64,000 nt of DNA from Myotis daubentonii (GCF_963259705.1 NC_081861.1:109894102-109958101), one strand, 5' to 3'. Numbered from the stretch's first letter, positions 44,791 through 58,912 are shown. A program made the numbers and translations. Notes: generated by a model from the sequence alone, not told the origin.

Positions 44791-46065
44791 GAAATAGGAC
44801 AGGCAGAAGGAACACTGTCATAAAGAATAAAAATGGCTATAAACAAGTACCTATCAGTAATAACTTTAAATATAAGTGGATTAAATGCACCAATCACAAG
44901 ACATAGGGTAGCTGACTGGATAAGAAAACATGACCCATTTATCTGCTGTCTACAGGAAACCCACCTCAGATCAAAGGACTCACACAGACTGATGGTGAGG
45001 GATGGAAGATTTCTTTCAGGAGAATGGAAATAAAAAAAAAAAGCTGGGGTAGCAATCCTTATATCTGACAAATTAGACCTCAAAGTGAAGGCCATAACAA
45101 GAGATAAGGAAGGCCACTTCATAATACTAGAGGGAGCAAATCAACATGAAGATGTAACTCTGGTAAACTTATATGCACCAAATACAGGAGCACCAAAATA
45201 CATAAAAAAAAAACTTCTGGAGGATATCAAGGGTGAGATCGATAGCAATACAATCATGGTAGGGGACTTTAATACCCCATTAACACCACTGGAGAAACCC
45301 TCTAAACAAAAAATCAGCAAAGAAACATCAATCCTAAATGACTCACTAGATCAGATGGAATTAATTGACATCTTCAGAACATTTCATACCAAAGCGACAG
45401 AATATACATTCTTCTCAAGTGCACATGGGTCACTTTCAAAGAGAGACCACATATTGGGACGCAGGCAAAGTCTCTTCAAATTCTAAAAATATAGAAATCA
45501 TATCATGCCTCTTCTCAAGTCATAATGGCATAAAACTAGAAATCAACTACAATAAAAACAATAAACTAAATCCAACACCTGGAGGCTAAATAACATGCTA
45601 TTAAACAATGATTGGGTTACCAAAGAGATCAAAGAAGAAATAAAAACTTTTATGGCAACAAACAACAATGAAAAAACTACAATCCAAAATCTATGGGACA
45701 CAGCGAAAGCAGTCTTGAGAGGAAAGTTCATAGCTCTACAGTCCTATCTTGAAAACAAAACAAAACAAGAAAAACTTGTAATAAATTATCTAACCCTACA
45801 ACTCAAAGAGTTAGAAAGAGGGCAAGAAGAAAAGCCCAGCATTAGCAGTAGGTAGGAAATCTAAAGATCAGAGCACAGATAAATGACATAGAGGCAAAAA
45901 CAAACAAAAAAACCAAAAACAATACAAAAGATCAACAAAACCAAGAGCTGGTTCTCTGAAAAGATAAACAAGATTGATGAACCTCTAACCGTGCTCACCA
46001 AGAGTCAAAGAGACAGGACTGAAATAAACAAAATCAGAAATGAAAGAGGTGAAGTAATAACTGAT

Positions 46066-46850
46066 TGTAGGGGTCCAACCCCAACAGGTCCAGGGGTTAC
46101 CAAAGCTGTGGATGGAGTCGGAGAAGAAGGAATGACAGGGAGACAGCGTTTAGCTGATCAGCATAACGAGGTTCTCCAGCCAGGTTCAGTCTTTATTGTC
46201 CTGTTACATCTGTATTTATACCTGTTGGTTTTAATCCTATCCATTCTATTCCAAAGGTTAGGGCGTTTGTTAATCTAGTTCTGTTGAGTTTAATCCTGTC
46301 TAGGTTAATCTCTGTGTTCCATTATAAGGGCTATTCCAAGGTTACTGCTCTACTGATAAGCTATAAGGAAGTAACTGAAGGAGTAAAGGTTATACTACTC
46401 AGTAAAGGTTATTTCCTCCCAGCCTCACTGCTTGCCTTCCCTGGGACTGCTCTGTGTTCGTGAGTCTCCAGGGGTATAGGCTTTGGTGCTTTCCCTGGTG
46501 GGCAGGCCCCTGGGGATGTGGGCCCAACAAGTCCCAAATTTTTTGCCAACAGTCTTAGTCCAAGTTCTTCATAAGTACTACATGGTATTTCTGTAACACT
46601 AGGGGGTTTCACTGATTTATTCTCTTCCTTAGTCCTGTTAATCCCTAACTCCAGGGAAAAAAATCCTCACCTGGGGAAACAAGCTTTCTCAGGGAGGTGG
46701 TCTTGTTTAAAACACATAGCACTAAGAGGGGGAGCAAACATATTAAGAACAGTATGCCATAAATGCCAGGTCCCTTGAAACATATGCTGTGCATATGTTT
46801 CTTCCCTGCAGCAACTGTGTCAAGCAGCAAGGATGGACTGGCTTCCAGCA
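46066..46850 (-). repeat. Solo LTR (LTR family C), copy 2, in L1 ORF2
   Basis: 785 bp from TGTAGGGGTCC to GCTTCCAGCA, with a perfect 6-bp duplication ACTGAT (46060-46065 and 46851-46856). Minus-strand TATAAATA (~46217) and AATAAA (~46196) lie within 25 bp. L1 ORF2 resumes exactly after it. Relative of 9469-10316. Confidence 0.94.
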
Positions 46851-47700
46851 ACTGATCCCACAGAAATACAAATGATAATGAAAAAATACTATGAACAACT
46901 CTATCCCAACAAAATGGACAACCTAGATGAAATGAAAATACTTTTAGAAAAATACAAGCTGCCAAAAATCAATCAAGAAACAAAAAAAAGAATAATAATA
47001 AAAAAAAACCTGAATAGGCCAAAAAAATTAAAGCAGCAATAAAAAATCTTCCAGCAAACAAAAGCCCCCCTGGTCCAGATGGCTTTCCAGGAGAGTTCTA
47101 CCAAGCATTCAAAGAAGAGATAAAAACTATCCTCCTCAGACTATTCCAAAAAATTCAAGGGGAAGGAACACTTCAAAGCTCTTTCTATGAAACCAGCATT
47201 ACCATAATTCCAAAACCAGATAAAGATACCACAAAGAAAGAGAACAACAGGCCAATATCCTTGATGAACGTAGATGCTAAAGTCCTCAACAAAATTTTAG
47301 CAAATCCGATTTAGCATTACATTAGAAGGATCATACACCATGACCAAGTGGGATTTATTCCAGCTATGCAAGGATGGTACACGATCCGCAAATCAATAAA
47401 TGTGATACATCACATAAACAAGATGAGAGAGAAAAATCACATAATCATATCAATTAATGCAGAAAAAGCATTAGACAAAATCAAACACCCTTTCTTGATA
47501 AAAACTCTCAGCAAAGTAGGAATAGAGAGATAATACCTCAACACAATAATAGCCTTCTATGACAAACCTACAGCCAACATCATACTCAATGGGCAAAAAC
47601 TAAACTCATTTCCCTAAGAACAGAAACATGACAGAGATGCCCACTTTTACCACTCCTGTTTGATATAGTACTGGAAATGTTAGCCATAGCGATCAGACAA

Positions 47701-49259
47701 TCCTATCTAATTAAAGAGAAACATGGTAATTAGCGTATGACTGCTACCCTTCCCATTGGCTAATCAGGGCAATATGCAAATTAACTGCCAGCTAAGATGG
47801 TGGCCGGCAGCCAGGCAGCTGGAAGCGAACATGAGGCTTGCTTGCTTCAGTGACGGAGGACTCCAACGTTCCCCGCCTGCCTTGCCGGCCTCTGAGCCTG
47901 AAGTTTGAAACATTGTAATAAATATAGAAGCTAAAAAAAACCCCAGAAACCCGCTTTCAGCTAGCTGGGATCTCAGAGCTGGAGTTATACATTGTTTCAA
48001 TTATAGAACCCAAAAAAAACAAATACCTGTTTTCAGCAGCAGAGGCCTCAGAGCTGGAGCCAGAGCTAAAGCTGGCCCAGAATAAAAAAAGAAAAAAAAG
48101 AAAAAAAAGGAGCAGTTGGGAGCTTCAGTCGGCTGGGAAACAGCCCTCAGCCCCTCACCCAGACTGGCGAGGCATCCCAGTGGGGACCCCCACCCTGAAG
48201 GGTGTGTGACCAGCTGCAAACAGTCATCATCCCCTCACCCAGGCTGGCCAGGCACCCCAGTGGGGACCCCCACCCTGATCCAGGACACCCTTCAGGGCAA
48301 ACCAGCCAGCCCCACCCATGCACCAGGCCTCTATCCTATATAGTAAAAGGGTAATATGCCTCCCTGCACCGGGATCAGCGTGACAGGGGGCAGAGCCCAA
48401 ACCCCCTGATCGACCTGCGGCTCTGTGTGTGACAGGGGGTGGGGCCACAAACCTCCCTATCTGCCCTGCTCTGTGCCTGATAGGGGGGAGCTCCCCAAAC
48501 CCTGATGGCCCTGCGGCTCTGTGTGTGACAGGGTGTGGCGCCCCAACCCCCTGATTAGCCCTGCTCTGTGTGTGATAGGGTGCGGCGCCCCAACCCCCCC
48601 CCCCACGGGCCCTGCTCTGTGTGTGACGGGGTAGAGCCATAACCTCCCCATTGGCCCTGCCCTGAGTGTGAGAGTGGCGGCGCCCCAACTTCCTGATCGG
48701 CCCTGCTCTGTGGGTGATAGAAGGCGGCGCTCCAATCCCCTGATCCGCCCTGCCCTGAGTGTGACAGGGGGCAGTGCCCCAACTCCCCTATTGGCCCTAC
48801 TCTGTGAGTGACAGGGGGGAGCTCCCCAACCCCCTGATTGACCCTGCTCTGTGCGTGACAGGGTATGGAACCGCAACCCCCCTGATGGGCCCTGCTCTCT
48901 GCATGACAGGGGGTGGTGCCGCAACCTCCCCATCGACCCTGCCTTGAGTGTGACAGGGTGCGGTGCCCCAACCCCCCAGTCGGCCCTACCCTGAGTGTGA
49001 CTGAGGGTGGCATCACAACCTCCCAATCTGCTCTGCTCTGTGCATGACAGGGGAAGGCGCCCCAACTCCCCAATCAGCCCTGCTCTGAGCCCAACCAGGG
49101 GCTGCACCTAGGGATTGGGCCTGCCCTCTGCCACCCGGGAGCAGGCCTAAGCCAGAAGGTCGTTATCTCCCGAGGGGTCCCAGACTCTGAGAGGGCACAG
49201 GCAGGGCTGAGGGACCCCTCACCCCTGAGTGCACAAATTTTTGTGCACTGGGCCTTTAG
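47701..49259 (+). mobile_element. Composite Helitron pair in L1 ORF2, clean A^T insertion
   Basis: Starts TCCTATCTAATTAAAG at 47701 after A (47700); ends TTAG at 49256-49259 before T (49260), with the hairpin GTGCACAAATTTTTGTGCAC just inside. The L1 reading continues across the site with no duplication. Tail-to-head junction at ~48333. The first unit has ATTGGCTAATCA (47755), ATGCAAAT (47774) and a YY1-like block (47793). The second has the minisatellite. Confidence 0.93.
48380..49090. repeat. 46-47 bp GC-rich minisatellite inside Helitron
   Basis: About 15 units of the same kind as at 1530-2110 and 2990-3745. The overlapping minus-strand frames of 150-216 codons are products of the repeat. 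Confidence 0.85.
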
Positions 49260-51837
49260 TAAGAATAAATAAAAGGCATCCACATTGGAAAAGAAGTAAA
49301 ACTGTCCTAATTTGCAGATGACATAATACTATACATAGAAAACCCTAAAGACTCCATCAATAAACTACTAGACCTAATAAATGAATTTGGCAATGTAACA
49401 CGATACAAAATAAACACTCAGAAATCTATGGCCTTTTTATAAACCAATAATGAACTCACAGAGAAAAAAAAATCCCATTCACCATTGGACCAAAAAATTA
49501 AAAAACCTAGGAATAAACTTAACTAAGGATGTAAAAAGCCTATACTCTGAAAACTACAGTTCATTGAAAAAAGAGATAGAGGAAGACATAAACAAATAGA
49601 AGAACATACCATGTTCATAGATTGGTAGAATCAACATAATTAAAATGTTCACACTATCCAAAGCATTCTATAGATTCAATGCAATCCCCATTAAAATACT
49701 AATGGCATATTTCAAAGATCTGGAACAAACTCTCCAAAATTTCATCTGGAATAAAGAAATACCCCGAATAGTCACAGCAATCCTGAGAAAGAAGAACAAA
49801 GTTGGAGGGATCACAATACCAGATACCAAGCTATATGACCAAGCCACGGTTCTCCAAACTGCCTGGTACTGGAACAAAAATAGACATATAGACCAATAGA
49901 ACAGAACAGAGAAACCAGAAATCGACCCATGCCGTTATGCTCAATTAATACTTGACAAGGGAGGCAAGAGCATACAATGGAGTCAAACACTCTCTTCAAT
50001 AAATAGTGCTGGGAGATTTGGTCAGATACATGCAAAAAAAAAAATGAAACTAGATCACAAACTTACACCATACACAAAAACAAAATCAAAATTCCTAAGG
50101 GAGTTAAGTGTAAGATGGGGAACCATAAAAATCCTAGAACACTCCATAGGCAGCAAAATAGCAGATATATGTCGTAGCAATATTTTTACAGACATAACTC
50201 CTAGGGAAATTGAGACTAAGGAGAAAATAAACAAATGGACTACATCAAAATAAAAAGCTTCTGAACAGCAAAAGAAACCATCAACAAAACAACAAGAAGG
50301 CTCACTGGATGGGAGAACATATATGCCAATGATATTTCAGATAAGAATTTAATCTCCAAAATTACAGAGAACTCATACAACTTAACAAAAGCAAAATAAA
50401 TGATCCACTCAAAAAATGGGCAAAGGATCTAAATAGATACTTTCTGAAAGAGGACATACAGAGGGCCCAGATTCATATGAAAACATGCTCAAAGTCACTA
50501 ATCATCTGAGAGATGCAAATGAAAACAACGAGATATCTCACACATGTCAGAATGGCTATCATCAACAAATCAACAAATTACAAGTGCTGGTGAGGATGTG
50601 GAGAAAAAGGAACCCTTCTGCACTGCTGGTGGGAATGCAGACTGGTGTATCACTGTGGAGAACAGTATGGAGTTTCCTCAGAAAATTAAAAATGGAACTC
50701 CCATTTTACTCCAGTAATCCCACTTCTAGGACTATATCCTAAGAAACCAGAAACAACAATCAGAAAGGATATATGCACCCCTATGTTCATAGCAGTACAA
50801 TTTACATCAGGTAAGATTTGGAAAAAGCCTAAGTGCCCATCAGCAGATGAGTGGATTAAAAAACTATGGTACATCTACACAATGGAATCCTATGCCTCTA
50901 TAAAAAAGAAGGAACTTTCACCATTTGCAACAGCGTGTATGGAACTGGAGAACATTACGCTAAACAAAATAAGCCAGTCAGAGAAAGATAAATATCACAT
51001 GATCTAATTCATATGTGGAATATAATGATCAGCATAATTTGATGAACAAGAATTGATCCAGAGAAAAATGGAGGGGGATGGAGTGTAGAGAGTAACCAAA
51101 GGACTTGTTTCCATGCTTATTAGCATAACCAATGGACACAGACACTGGGGCAGTGAGGGCTTGTCTTGGGTGGGAATGGCTGGCAGGGGTGTCAATTGAA
51201 GAGAAGGGGACATTTGTCTAACTTTAGACATTAAAAACAAAACAAACAAACAAAAACTTCCAGTAAACAAAAGCACACAGCCAGATGGCTTCACAGGGAA
51301 GTTTTACCAAACATTCAAAGAAGAACTGAAACCTATCCTTGTCAGATTATTCCAAAAAGTTCAAGGGGAAGGAACACTTCCAAGCTCTTTTTATGAAGCC
51401 AGCATTACCCAAATTCCAAAACACGATAAAGACACCACAAAGAAAGAGAACTACAGGTCAATATCCCTAATGAACATAGATGCCAACATCCTCAACAAAA
51501 TTCTAGCAAATTGGATCCAGCATTACATCAGAAAGATCATATACCATGACCAAGTAGGATTTATCCCGTGGATGCAAAGATGGTACAATATCTGCATATA
51601 AGTAAATGTGATACATCAGATAAACAAATTGAGAGATGAAAATCACATAATTATATCATTTGATGCCAAAAAAGCCTTTGACAAAAACCAACACCCTTTC
51701 CTGATAAAAACTCTCAGCAAAGTGGGACTTGAGGGATCATACCTCAACATAATAAAAGCCTTAGATGACAAACCCACAGCCAATATCATACTCAACAGGC
51801 AAAAACTAAAACCATTTCCCTTAAGAACAGGAACAAG

Positions 51838-52045
51838 CCCTAATCAGTTTGGCTCAGTGGATAGAGCATCAGCCTGTGGACTCAAGGGTCCCAGGTTCGA
51901 TTCCGGTTAGGGGCATGTACCTTGGTTGCGAGCACATCCCCAGTGAGGGGTGTGCAGGAGGCAGCTGATGGATGTTTCTCTCTCATCGATGTTTCTAACT
52001 CTCTGTCCCTCTCCCTTCCTCTCTGTAAAAAGTCAATTAAAAAAA
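51838..52045 (+). repeat. Ves-type SINE with perfect target duplication
   Basis: AAGAACAGGAACAAG at 51823-51837 and 52046-52060. The A box region (GGCTCAGTGGATAGAGC) and B box (GGTTCGATTCC) of the tRNA-like RNA polymerase III promoter are intact. Confidence 0.95.
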
Positions 52046-53979
52046 AAGAACAGGAACAAGCAAGGAATGCCTGATTTCACCACTCCTATTCAACATAGTA
52101 CTGGAAGTGCTAGCCATAGCAATCAGACTAGAAGAAGAAATAAAAGGCATCCAAATTGGAAAAGAAGTAAAATTGTCATCACTCGCATATTACTTGATAT
52201 TGTACATAGAAAACCCTAAAGACTCCATAAATTAAAAACAACTACTAGATGTAATAAATGAATTTGGCAATGTAGCAGGATACAAAGTTAACATCCAGAA
52301 ATCTATGGCTTTCTTATACACCAATAATGAACTCACAGAAAGAGAAACTAAAAAAATCAACCCCATTTACCATTGCAACAAAAAATTGCAGATACCTAGG
52401 AATAAACTTAACTGAGTAGGTAAAAGACTGGTACTCAGAAAGATATAGGACATTGAAAAAAGTTAGGGGAAGACAGAAACAAATGGAAGAACATACTGTA
52501 TTCATGGATTGGTAGAATCAACAGCATTAAAATGTTCATACTACCCAAAGCAATCTATAGATTCAATGCAATCCTCATTAAAATACCAAAGGCATATTTC
52601 AAAGATCTACAGAAAACTCTCCAAAAATTCATCTGGAACAAAAAAAAAAGACCCAGAATAGCCACAGCAATCTTGAAAAAGAACAAAGTTGGAGGGATCA
52701 TAATACCAGATATCAAGCCATACCACAAAACACTGTCCTCAAAACTTTCTGGTACAGGCACAAGAACAGACATATAGACCAATGGAACAGAACAGGGAAC
52801 CCAGAAATTGACCCAAGCCATTATGCTCAGTTAATATTTGACAAAAGAGGTAAGACCATACAATGGAGTCAAGACAGTCTCTTCAAAAAATGGCGTTGAG
52901 AAAATTGGTCAGATACATGCAAAAAAAAAAAAAAATGAAACTAGACCACCAACTTACAGTGTACACAAAAATAAACTCAAAATGCCTAAAGGACTTAAAC
53001 ATAAGATGGGAAACCATAAACATCTTAGAAGAAGCCATAGGAACGAAAAGAGCAGACATTTGTTGTAGCAATATCTTTACTGACACAACTCCTAGGACAA
53101 TGCAGGCTAAGGAGAAAATAAACAACTGGGACTACATCAAAATAAAAAGCTTCCGCACAGTAAAAGAAACCATCAACAAAACAATAAGAAAGCCCACTGC
53201 ATGGGAGAAAATATTTGGCAATGTTATCTTCGATAAGGGTTTAATCTCTAAAATTTATAAGTAACTCATACAACTTTACAAAAGGAAGATAAACAATCCA
53301 ATCAAAAAGTGGGCAAAGAATCTAAATAGACACTTTTCAAAAGCAGACATACAGAAGACCAGGAGACGTATGAAAACAAGCTCATAGTCACTAATAATCT
53401 GAGAGATGCAAATCAAAACAACAATGAGGTACCGCATCACACCTGTCAGACAGGCTATCATCAAAAAATGACAGGTGCTAGAGAGGATGCAGAGAAAAAG
53501 AAACCCCCTTTAACTTCTGGTGGGAATGCAATTTGCTGCAGCCACTGTGGAAAATAGTATGGAGTTTCCTCAAAAAGTTAAAAATGGAACTCCCACTTGA
53601 CCCAGTAATCCCACTTCTAGAACTATATCCCAAGAAACCAGAACACCAATCAGAAAGGATATATGTACCCCTCTGTCCATAGCAGCACATTTATAATAGC
53701 TAAGGTTTGGAAACAACCTAAGTGCCCATCAGCATATGAGGGGATTAGAAAACTGTGGTCCATCTACACAATGAAATTCTACGCTGTTATAAAAAAGAAG
53801 GAATTCTTACCATTTACAACAGCATAGATGGAACTAGAGAGCATTATGCTAAGTGAAATAAGTCAGTTGGAGAAAGATCAATATCATATGATGTCACTCA
53901 TTTGTGGAATATAATGTACATGAACTGATGAACAAAGATAGAAACAGAGTCAAAGAAGCCTCGAACAGACTGTCTAACT

Positions 53980-54227
53980 CAGCTGTGGGCAAACTACGGC
54001 CGGCGGGCCGGATCTGGCCCGTTTGAAATGAATAAACTAAAACAAAACAAAACAAAACAACAACAAAACAAACAAACAAACAAAAAAACGTACCCTTTTA
54101 TGTAATGATGTTTACTTTGAATTTATATTAGTTCACACAAACACTCCATCCATGCTTTTGTTCCGGCCCTCCGGTCCAGTTTAAGAACCCACTGTGGCCC
54201 TCGAGTCAAAAACTTTGCCCACCCCTG
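53980..54227. mobile_element. hAT-type MITE, copy 2
   Basis: Starts CAGCTGTGGGCAAACT and ends GTTTGCCCACCCCTG-like (AACTTTGCCCACCCCTG). 8-bp duplications GTCTAACT (53972-53979) and GTCTAACC (54228-54235). Same family as 21921-22155, in opposite orientation, with an AAAAC-rich expansion at 54030-54090. Confidence 0.9.
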
Positions 54228-54436
54228 GTCTAACCCATGAGGGAAAGCAGGGGGTGAGGAGATAAGAGATCAACCAAAGGACTTGTATGCATGCATATGA
54301 GAATAACCAATGGACACCAACTGTAAGGGGAGGTGAGGGCATGTACTGGTAGGTGGGCAAAGGTGGGGAGAGGTCAACATGGAAAAAGGAGACATATGAA
54401 ATATTTTAAACAATAAAGAATTTAAATTAAATAAAA

Positions 54437-57400
54437 TCAAATCACTTTTACAAAAAAAGTAAATGAAGAATGACATAGCAGCCATAAAGAACACAATGGA
54501 AGGATTAAAGAGTAGACTAAAAGAAGCTGAGGACAAAATCAGCATGTTAGAAGACAAAGTATAAATAGATGCCCAAGTTGAGCAGCAACTGAAAAAAAAA
54601 ATTTAAAAATCAGAAGGAGAGTCTACAGGAGCTTTGGGACAATTGGAAACAATACAACATGTGCATAATAGTTGTGGCAGAAGAAGAGTGGCTGAGCAAG
54701 GAATAGAAACATTTTTAGAAGAAACAATGACAGAAAACTTTCCAGACTTGGGGGAGAAATCAAGTCACACAAAGCCAAGAAGCACAGAGAGTCCCAAGCA
54801 AGATGAACCCAAAAAGACCCAAACCAAGACACGTCGTAATTAAATTGGCAAATGTAAAAGACAAAGAATCTTAAAGGCTGCAAGAGAGAGACAAAGTTAC
54901 GTAAAAGGGATGTCCACTATCAACTGATTTCTCAACAGAAACACGCCAGGCCAGAAGGTAATAGAATGAAGTATATAAACTGATGCAAAGCAAACTACTG
55001 ATTTGAATAATGCTCTAAACAGCAAAGCTATCATTCAAAATTTAAGGTGAAATTTGGAGATTCACAGACAAAAAACAAAACAAAACAAACAAACAAACAA
55101 AAACCCAAACAAACAAACAAAAACAACAACTATGGGAGTTTATCACCACCTATACAGCTATGCAAAATATGCTAAAGGGGCTGTTGTAGAGAAGAAATAG
55201 AAAGGGAGAAAGAGAAAGCAAAACAGGCTCAAAGAATAAAGATGGCAACAAATTATGACCTATCCATAATAACCTTAAACGTAAATGGATTAAATTCCCC
55301 AAATAAAACACAGGGTAGCTGAATGGATAAGAAATCATGACTCATATACATACTATCTAAAACAGACCCACCTCAGAACAATGGACTCACACAGACTGAA
55401 CATGAAGAAATTGTAAAAAAATCTTCAAGCAAATTGAAACGAAAAAACAAAACAAAACAAAACAAAAAACCTGTGGTAGCAATACCTATATCTGAGAAAA
55501 ATACACCTCAAAGTGAAGGTCATAACTAGAGGTAAGGAAAGCCACTTCATAATATTAAGGGTATTGATACAACAAAAGTATTTAACTCTGGTAAACATAT
55601 ATGTACCCAATACAGGAGCATCCAAATACATAAACAAAACTTCTGGAAGGTATCAAGGGAGAGATCAACAGCAACACAATCACAGTAGGAGACTTTCATA
55701 CCCATTGACATCCATGGATAAATTAATGAGAAAACCTGAATAGTCATAAAAAAAAAAAAAACTCCCTGCAAACACACTCTGGACGAGATGCCTTCACAGA
55801 GAAGTTTTACCAAACATTGAAAGAATGAACACCTATCCTCCTCAAACTATTCCAAAATTCAGAAAGAAGGAATACTTCCAAGCTCTTTCTTTGAGGCCAG
55901 CATTACCCTATTCCAAAAACCAGATAAAGACAGTACAAAGAAAGAGAATTACAGGACAATATCCCTGATGAACATAGTGGCTAAAATCCTCAACAAAATT
56001 TTAGAAACTCGGATCCAGCAATACCTTAGAAAGATCATACACCATGAACAATTGTTCTTCCAGGGATGCAAGGCCAGTACAATATCCACAAATCAATAAA
56101 TGTGATACATCGCATAAACAAGCTGAAAGATAAAAACCACATGATCATATCAATAGACGCAGAGAAAGCATTTGACAAAATCCAATGGGACAAAAATCCC
56201 TTTTTTAAATAAAAACTCTCAACAAAGTGGGAGTAGAGGGATCATACCTCAACATAATAAAATCCTTCTATGACAAACCTACAGGCAGCATCATACTTAA
56301 TGGACAAAAGCTTAAACCATTTCAAATAGGGACAAGAACAAGACCAGGATGCCCACTTTCACCACTCCTATTCTACATAGTACTAGAAGTACTAGCTGTT
56401 GCAATCAGACAACAAGAAGAAATGAAAGGCATTCAAATTGTAAAGGAGGAAGTAAAACTGTCACTATTTGCTGATAACATGATAGTATGCAAAGAAAACC
56501 CTAAAGACTCCATCAGAAAACTAGTAGATTTAACTAATGAATTTGGCAGCATAGCAGGATATAAAATTAACCAGAAATCTATGGCATTTTTATACACCAA
56601 TAATGGACTCTCAGAAAGGGAAACCAAACAAACAACCACATTTACCGTTGAAATAAAAAAAAAAATTTAGATACTTAGGAATAAGCTTAGCCAAGTAGAT
56701 AAAAGACCTGTACTAGGAAAACTACAGGACATTGAAAAGGGAGATACAGGAAGATACAAGCAAGTGGAAGAATATACCGTGTTCATGGATTGGTAGAATC
56801 AACATCATTACAATGTCCATAGTACCCAGGCAGTCTACAGATTCAATGCAATCTCCATTAAAATACCAACAGCATATTTCACAGTTAGAACAAATGCTCC
56901 AAACTTTTATATAGAATCAAAAAATACCCCAAACAGCTTAGCAGTATTGAGAAAGAAAATCAAAGTTGGAGGAGTCAAATTCCAGATTTCCAGTTATACT
57001 ACAAAGCCAATGTACTCAAAGCTGCCTGGTATTGGCACAAGGACAGACATATGCACCAATGGAACAGAACAGAGAACCCAGAAATCAACACAAGTCATTA
57101 TGTTCAATATGTGACAAGGGAGGCAAGAGCATACAATGGAGTTAAAATAGTCTCTTAAATAAATGGTGTTGGGAAAATTGGACAAAAACATGCAAGAAAA
57201 AATGAAACTAGAACACCAAGTTACACCATACAGAAAAATAAACTCAAATGGATGAAGGACTTAAATATAAGTCGGGAAACCACAAAAATCCTAGAAGAAT
57301 CCACAGGCAGCAAAATCTCAGACATTTCTTGTAGCACTATGTTTATGGCTACAACTCCTAGGACAATGGAAATTAAGGAGAGAATAAATGGGACTACATC

Positions 57401-58432
57401 AAAATAAAAAAGCTTCTGCACAGCAAATGAAACCATCAATAAAATAAAAATAGTGCCCACTGCATGGGAAGACATACTTGCCAACGATACATCTAAGGAG
57501 TTAACCTCCAAAATCTACACGAAACTCATACATCTTAACAAAAGGAAGATAAACAGTTGAATTAAAAATGGGCAAAGGATCTAAATAGACACTTCTCCTA
57601 AATGGACACACAGAGGGCCAAATGGCATATGAAAAAGTGCTTAAGGTCACTGATCATCCAAGAGGTGCAAATAAAAAGGACAGTGAGGTGCCACCTCACA
57701 CCTGTTAGAATGGCTATCATCAATTAATCCACAAATGACAAGTGTTGTCAAGGATGTGGAAAAAAGGGAACCCTGGTGCACTGCCAGTGGGAATACAGAC
57801 TGGTGCAGCCACTGTGGAAAACAGTTTGGAGTTTCATCAAAAAATTAAAAATGGAACTGCCATTTGACCCAGAGATCCAACTTCTAGGATTATATCCCAA
57901 GAAATCAGAAAACACCAATCTGAAAGAATATATGCTCCCCTATGTTCATAGCAGCACAATTGACAATAGCTAAGATTTGGAAACAGCCTAAGTGCCCATC
58001 AGCTGATTAATGGATTAAAAATGGTGGTACGACTATTCAATGGAATACTATGCAGCTGAGAAAAGAAAGAACTCTTACCATTTGCAGCAGCATGGATGGT
58101 CCTAGGGCACATTATGCTAAGTGAAATATGCCAGTGGGAGAAAGAGCCATATCACATGATCTCACTCATATGTGAAATATAACTAACAACAGAAACTGAT
58201 GAAAAAAATAGACCTAGAGACATAGAAACATGGAACACACTGTCAACCCTCAGAGGGAAAGCAGGAAGGGGAATAGGGGGGAAGAATTCAACCAATGAAC
58301 TCATGTTCATATATGCATAACCCATGGACACAGACTATGGGGTGGTGCAGACTGGGGGTAGGGGTGTAGGAGAGGGCACTAGGGGTAAAAAAAAAAGGGA
58401 CATATATAACACTTTGAGCAATAAAAAGAAAA
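54437..58432 (+). mobile_element. Fourth L1, truncated and internally deleted
   Basis: Starts within ORF1 (coiled coil ~54460-54560, RNA-binding part to ~55180), then ORF2 endonuclease (55250-55735). It then jumps at an A-run (~55749-55762) to the reverse transcriptase (Phe-Ala-Asp-Asn near 56466), the C-terminal region and a 3' UTR/tail ending ~58432. AC-rich simple repeats lie at 55070-55130 and 55440-55470. Confidence 0.87.
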
Positions 58433-58524
58433 GAAAAAAGCCAACTCTAACCAGCCGGGGCAAGGGGCGGCAGTTGTTCTAGTCTCTGGTTGTCTGGTTG
58501 TCCTGACATTTTGGTCACTGGATT

Positions 58525-58735
58525 TAATTATATAAGATTTTTACTGATTTTCAGAGAAGGAGAGGAAGAGAGAGAAACATCAGTGTTGAGAGAGAATCAT
58601 TAATCAGCTGCATCCTGCATGCACCCCCACTGAGGACCGAGCCTGCTCCCCAGGCATATGCCCTCACCTGGAATCAAACCATGACCTCCTGGTTCATAGG
58701 TCAATGCTCAAACACTGAGCCACATCGGCTGGGCA
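58525..58735 (-). repeat. Ves-type SINE, diverged
   Basis: Plus strand from AT-rich tail via 'gagagaatcattaatcagct' to 'tgagccacatcggctgggc'. It lies ~180 bp beyond the FAM47 polyadenylation signal. Bases 58433-58524 show nothing clear. Confidence 0.85.
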
Positions 58736-58912
58736 ACAAGATCTTTTGTAAATAATTCTTTTATTTATGGTTATTTTTAATGAATAATTGACATAAATAT
58801 ATAGTACTCCTAATGCAATCAAAACCAAGAGGAGTATGTGTAAATATTGACTTCATAGTTGGTAAAATACATAACACATTGATGAACCCAAGCAGAAGCT
58901 CATTCAGAAAGT

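Larger units (their letters stand above)
44833..50995 (+). pseudogene. L1 ORF2 of second L1, broken and interrupted
   Basis: ATG at 44833 opens the endonuclease. Frames change at ~45030, 45085, 45486, 45595 and later, with many stops. The solo LTR (46066-46850) and a Helitron (47701-49259) cut it. The endonuclease, reverse transcriptase (to ~49.4 kb) and C-terminal Cys-rich region (~50.6 kb) are all recognisable. Confidence 0.85.
35461..51245 (+). mobile_element. Second full-length L1, heavily interrupted
   Basis: 5' UTR from ~35461, ORF1 at ~43.9-44.8 kb, ORF2 from 44833, and 3' UTR ending in an A-rich tail at ~51245. Insertions inside: hAT palindrome (36357-36611), chimeric antisense L1 (36976-39507), Helitrons (40573-41813, 41863-43363, 47701-49259) and a solo LTR (46066-46850). 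Its 5' UTR parts match the young L1 at 23.2-23.9 and 28.6-29.2 kb. The exact 5' edge is unclear. Confidence 0.85.
51255..54436 (+). mobile_element. Third L1, 5'-truncated at reverse transcriptase
   Basis: Begins in ORF2 just before the reverse transcriptase, runs through it (51.3-52.3 kb) and the C-terminal part (52.5-53.9 kb) to the 3' UTR and tail at ~54436. Broken by a SINE (51838-52045), a hAT MITE (53980-54227) and several frameshifts. Confidence 0.88.

Noticed and set aside
51838..52045. tRNA gene
   Set aside because: The A and B boxes belong to a tRNA-derived SINE with a tail and target duplication, not a foldable tRNA with an anticodon arm.
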